64,000 bases of DNA from Verrucomicrobiales bacterium. GTDB lineage: Bacteria > Verrucomicrobiota > Verrucomicrobiia > Limisphaerales > UBA1100. The stretch is from positions 62,001 to 126,000 of the forward strand of contig SYLI01000032.1 in the NCBI GenBank assembly GCA_005809105.1. Reading direction: 5' to 3'. The translations under genes and the position numbers were made by a program. The notes beneath the pieces are model-generated. The model saw only the letters and a list, made by a program, of their open reading frames with translations. It had not been told where the DNA came from and searched no databases. Below, piece after piece: positions 63,575 through 64,000 of the stretch; within the stretch, counting starts at the first letter, position 1; each line of letters opens with the position of its first letter.

Positions 63575-64000
63575 ATGGCCGCTTCCAAAAACAACAAGCC
63601 CACGGGAAAGGGCAAGCCCGATCCCAAGTCGAAGCCGGCGGCGAAGCCCAAGGCGACTTCGCGCCCGCCGGCCCGTGCCACGGCGGCATCGATCTTGGGA
63701 TACCAGCCCGCCGGACGAAATAATTCCGCCAAGCCGGTGGCGTGGCGTTCGCAGCAGGGACACATCAAGGCGGAGTGGCGAAAGTACTACGAGGTGCTCT
63801 TGGGGCTGCGCGAGCGCCTGCTGCACCAGATGAGCGATCTCACCAAGGAATCGGCCGAGGAGATGTCCAGCTACAGCATGCACATGGCCGATTCGGGCAC
63901 GGACAACTTTGACCGCGACTTTGCGTTGAGCCTGCTTTCCTCGGATCAAGACGCCGTCTACGAGATTGAGGAGGCGTTAAAGCGCATCGAGCGCAACACC
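63575..64000 (+). CDS. DksA/TraR-family regulator, N-terminal part (runs off window)
   Basis: 142 codons are visible and the frame stays open at 64000. The first 55 residues are Lys/Pro/Ala-rich (KPTGKGKPDPKSKPAAKPKA), then AEWRKYYEVLLGLRERLLHQ and SSYSMHMADSGTDNFDRDFA form the coiled-coil with acidic tip, and QDAVYEIEEALKRIERNT leads toward the C4 zinc finger, which lies outside. A GTG 12 codons upstream (63539) is an alternative start. DksA/TraR proteins act in the RNA polymerase secondary channel; the basic tail is usual for verrucomicrobial members. The 187-bp gap after folE2 holds nothing else I can name. Confidence 0.85.
   Translation, partial: MAASKNNKPTGKGKPDPKSKPAAKPKATSRPPARATAASILGYQPAGRNNSAKPVAWRSQQGHIKAEWRKYYEVLLGLRERLLHQMSDLTKESAEEMSSYSMHMADSGTDNFDRDFALSLLSSDQDAVYEIEEALKRIERNT

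Overview
This window is a high-GC chromosomal stretch, most likely from a member of the Verrucomicrobiota (PVC superphylum). The best guess is the Limisphaerales/Pedosphaera side, but I cannot run a phylogeny. The evidence is gene content. There is a PVC-type beta-propeller/CxxCH cytochrome fusion, a hydrazine-synthase-alpha-like dihaem propeller protein, a double-ThuA/LamG/propeller giant, an LptD-like outer-membrane assembly protein (so a diderm cell), FolE2, many Gly/Pro-rich secreted proteins, and a DksA/TraR protein of the type common in that phylum. Most starts lack a clear Shine-Dalgarno; the peroxiredoxin at 47.1 kb is an exception. Nothing looks like phage, plasmid or insertion sequence.

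Layout, left to right. 0-5.2 kb: a MoxR AAA ATPase, DUF58 and BatA-like VWA operon on the minus strand (the last gene runs off the left edge), preceded by a squalene-cyclase-fold protein. 5.4-9.6 kb: a secreted protein with eight perfect-length 63-bp repeats, a double LTxxQ (Spy/CpxP-like) periplasmic protein, and two tandem paralogous MORN-variant lipoproteins. 9.6-22.5 kb: a minus-strand run of envelope proteins dominated by a 2755-residue alpha-2-macroglobulin-like protein. 22.7-28.8 kb: tRNA-Thr(CGT), an amidohydrolase, the PVC cytochrome, an enolase-superfamily enzyme. 27.9-31.3 kb: a candidate metal-handling operon (Cys-rich peptide, exported HMA-like protein, outer-membrane barrel) and two Gly-rich secreted proteins. 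31.3-31.96 kb: a non-coding block packed with short repeats.

32-46.5 kb: an esterase and a lipoprotein, then the HzsA-like cytochrome with a translationally coupled partner, an eboD-eboF-like pair, a PQQ-type propeller, a collagen-like/Sel1 protein, and a divergent FHA-FHA-GAF / FHA-kinase signalling pair. 46.6-52 kb: a peroxiredoxin gene interrupted by an in-frame TGA exactly at the peroxidatic cysteine, with a SECIS-like hairpin just after it (a probable exported selenoprotein), tRNA-Val(CAC), nadB-panC, a monothiol glutaredoxin, a second repeat-rich intergenic block, and glycerate kinase. 51.9-64 kb: an amidohydrolase / ThuA / PDZ operon, LptD-like protein, an endonuclease/exonuclease/phosphatase-family protein, folE2, and the start of a DksA-like regulator.

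The most notable item is the selenoprotein peroxiredoxin. Also of interest are the internal duplication and missing thioester motif of the giant macroglobulin, the split ebo-like pair, the metal-handling operon and the dispersed intergenic repeat family. I saw no CRISPR array, transposase, integrase or toxin-antitoxin operon. Most long ORFs on the strand opposite a real gene are GC-rich shadows and are left out.
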